From Amia ocellicauda (taxonomy: Eukaryota > Chordata > Actinopteri > Amiiformes > Amiidae), in the NCBI RefSeq assembly GCF_036373705.1, contig NC_089855.1, positions 11,737,219 through 11,801,218 of the forward strand: DNA of 64,000 bases, in the 5' to 3' direction. Position numbers and translations under genes: made by a program. Positions 61,166 to 64,000 of the stretch are shown in pieces (the stretch's first letter is position 1; every line of letters starts with the position of its first letter). The notes under the pieces were generated by a model, which had not been told where the DNA came from, searched no databases, and saw only the letters and a list, made by a program, of their open reading frames with translations.

Positions 61166-64000
61166 CAGCCCAACCCCAGACACATCCAGTATGATAAGCA
61201 CTGCCTCCCAGCAGATCAGTCAGTGGCCAGCAGTTGATTTTTAACAACATATCAAGCTCTGATCCTGCATTCCTTATGAACATGTTAACCTTATAAGTCA
61301 CTTGTGAGTTGCTACATGTAGCTTTTCGATCTTGTAAGGATCATTCAGGAAAAAAGATTTTGTTAATCAGGGTACACAACCCCCGCCCTGTCTTTCTGAT
61401 TTACATTTGAAATAAAAGCCACAGTTCACAGTTAGATATTCAAATGGACTGATTAGGATAAAAGATTTGTTTGTAGAAAATACACAACCTCCAACGTAGG
61501 GGGTGTTAACCATGCCGCTATCGAAAGATACAGAGAGAAACATGTATGCCAGTTCTCAACAGTTTGAGGTGGGAATCCACAAATGGTTACCTGAGATACT
61601 AGAAAAAAACAGTGATGGACTGAAGTTATCACTCATTGGCATTTGGCTGGCTTCACTGACGTCAGTTTAGAGAGGAGCATTAGTAAATGCTACTCTGACA
61701 AGTTCACACTTCAATATGTGTGCTGAAGTTAGGCATCACTCCTCTACTTAGCTGTTAGATATCATTGCCAGTCGGTCAGAGATGGTAGTAACAGCTGTCA
61801 AGCTTACAGTAAGAGGTGGGCGGGTACAAATCAGGTTCTTACAGCCACTTCAAAAACAGATACCGCTAAAGGTCATGCAAAATCCTCTTATCACTGTAAC
61901 ATTATATTAAGTATCCAGGGTTTTGAAATAGACTCTCTGTGGTTGTGGCAAGAATAAATATTGTCTAGTAAGGCATAACAAATATTATACTATTATAGGG
62001 TAAATTATATATTTTTCATAGAGCAGACTTTGTAGGCATCTCCCATTTTTAAGACACACTTCTCACAGGCAGAGGGTGGGAATAGTCTTAATCAGAAAGA
62101 ATAAATATCTTGGAATACTGCTACTAAACATGTCAGCCATTATTTATTTAGTCATATATAGGTAAATTGTTTAATTAAGTTAGCTGTTCATGTTATCTAT
62201 TATCTTCCTTTGCTATACATTCAGAGACTGAAAATGGATTTGAAGATGCAACGTGGCAAAATAAATCAAAGCGGAAAAGGAAAACAAACAGTCCTTTTAC
62301 ATAAAGAAAGACCTTGTCCATTATTAAATAAAGTGTAGGATGTCTCTTGGGTCAGTTAAAGTGCATCATTCATTTAGTCTCATTAAGTACAAGTTATGTG
62401 GCCTCATTACCTCCAAAAAAGAAACACAGTTAGGCGTATTTTTATCATTGAGGCACCAGCAAATTTCCAAGACAGACGGACAATGTTTTTGTGGCAAGCA
62501 TTGCATTTCAGATAAACCCCCAAATCACTCCCAAAGGGTCATTTTCAGTTGTAAAATCCACGTTGTAATGATGCTATTTGACAAACCTAATGTGTCAAAA
62601 GCACTGTGTTCTTGTGTCGGAAATCTGTAAAGTAGTTCTGTAAGAGGCAGTGATTTTGTTTCATTAAGCAATAACTCCACCGGAGAATCATTTTTGTACA
62701 GATAAATGTTTGTGATTTATGCCTATTCCCTGTAAGTATCAGAAAAGTGTGCCTTCATGCAGCGATGTACAGACAAATGCAGACCTGTTATTGTGCCTGG
62801 TTTACAGCTCTGGCCCCTTCACACAGCTCAGTGTAATGAAGATGAAAAAACATCACTGACTGGAGTGACCGTGGGTCACCAAAAATCCTACATTTGAGTA
62901 ATTCAAAGTGAAACTAACAAGGTAAGATAAAAAATAATAATAAACATTAAAAGTAATGGAGAAAAACACACCCCTAATACAAAATGTGAAATATCCTTTC
63001 ATTTTCCAAAGCTTCTTGTTTGTTAGCTTGTGTTTCTTTATCTTTATTTGCAGCAATTCCCTTTTGAGTATTCCCCAAACTAATAAACTGGAGCAGAACA
63101 TCCTCCTGTGTGACTGCTTTCCCCTCAGTTAATCTCAATTGGCTTGCCCGTACAACATGGCACAGCACAAAGTAATAGAGAAAGCCTCACTTCACGGTAA
63201 CACTAAATACAGCGTTTTAGCCGAAAAGATTGGCCAGTGACATGTGCTCAGAATAATTAACTGAGTTTTATTTAGGAGAGTATGACAGCAGGAAAAGCGC
63301 TCGCAATTTGAATCTTCTTTGTCCACTAATCCCTAAATCCTCCCAAATATTGGCCAAATAGTTTAGAGGCTTTGTAACTCACAACAGTTGTCTTTTATTT
63401 TGGTGCCCAGAGCTGCTTGTCAAAACTTTATCACAGTAAAAAACGCATACCAGACCACTTTGACGTTTTGACTAATGTGTGCATTGGAAGGCCAGTAATA
63501 GAATTGCTGGTACAGTTGGCTGTGTGGGACTCCCTGAGATGTTTTGATGTTTAAATGTGTTAGAGACCTGGGCTTTCCATTCTCCATATGACAAATAGTG
63601 TATGAAAGTCCTTATGGCTCATTTGAATAGAACATAAAGTGTACTGCCTTAAACTGTAGGAACTACCACACTTTATTATCAGATTATATTGAACTCTCTA
63701 AATTGTGAAGGAATTGGTTCAGGGTGCATCTGGAGTTTTGAAAACAAAAATGTTTCTTTAAACATTCTTTTATAGTTACATCCTGTCAGACTGCACAAAA
63801 CAATAGCATTATACATTTACAACAATAAAAAAGAATAAAAGAAAGAAACAGAGACCAGGACTCGTCTATCTGTGAAGATTTATTGTCCATTGAATTTTCT
63901 TGGGGACCACAGTGACTCTTGGTATGAGAAAACAGAACTATGCAGCTCTTCTGAAGTACTTTTTCCATTCAGCGAGACAAAAAATCAAGAGGGTGTAAAC
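61166..64000. other. Non-coding DNA to window end
   Basis: No gene, RNA or recognised repeat could be supported. In human the next gene beyond FHL2 is NCK2; no NCK2 exon is visible here. Confidence 0.45.

Overview
The window is nuclear DNA of a vertebrate, almost certainly a ray-finned fish. The evidence is spliced genes with GT-AG introns, four genes recognisable by protein similarity to human 2q12 genes, and a fish-type repeat load (several Tc1/mariner lineages, CR1-like LINE 3' ends, a DIRS-type retrotransposon). No prokaryotic, organellar or viral gene was seen. The exact species cannot be read from the sequence.

Layout: 1-8.6 kb is mostly repeats and non-coding DNA, with two possible exons (1-81 and 8534-8584) that join in frame and may be the end of an unidentified upstream gene or a 5' leader. 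GPR45, an intronless orphan GPCR, lies at 8621-9742 (+). About 6.5 kb of AT-rich intergenic DNA follows. TGFBRAP1 (16774-25887, -) has 11 coding exons, and a probable non-coding first exon ends near 30116. It is head-to-head with C2orf49/ashwin (30807-36265, +, 4 coding exons), with about 0.5 kb between the putative starts. FHL2 (41283-48871, -, 5 coding exons) has a candidate non-coding first exon near 52313-52500, just downstream of a perfect CArG box. Gene order and orientation (GPR45+, TGFBRAP1-, C2orf49+, FHL2-) match the human order as I know it. The region from 52.6 to 64 kb holds no recognised protein gene; it has a CR1 fragment abutting a decayed DIRS-like element (about 59.1-61.2 kb).

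Mobile DNA: one Tc1 family is present three times (4374-5638, 20867-22414, 26051-27481), all broken by different deletions or frameshifts, and two copies carry a long hairpin just upstream of the transposase. A different Tc1-like element at 49313-50533 is structurally complete: perfect 29-bp inverted repeats, TA flanks and an unbroken 346-aa transposase whose last two catalytic residues are spaced DD36E. Two more Tc1-like elements are decayed (33150-35623, with a nested MITE-like insertion; 37673-38569, internally deleted), and one is a 3' stub (about 1219-1650).

The genes do not form an operon-like system. GPR45 is a membrane receptor, TGFBRAP1 an endosomal tethering subunit (CORVET/Vps3-like), ashwin a small nuclear protein, and FHL2 a LIM-only co-regulator in muscle and SRF signalling. 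I found no convincing undescribed multi-gene system. The points most worth a second look are the intact DD36E transposon, the hairpin variation in the Tc1 family, an apparent 1-bp frameshift in TGFBRAP1 exon 6, the FHL2 CArG box, a 157-bp TTAA-flanked inverted-repeat element, and the in-frame orphan exons upstream of GPR45.
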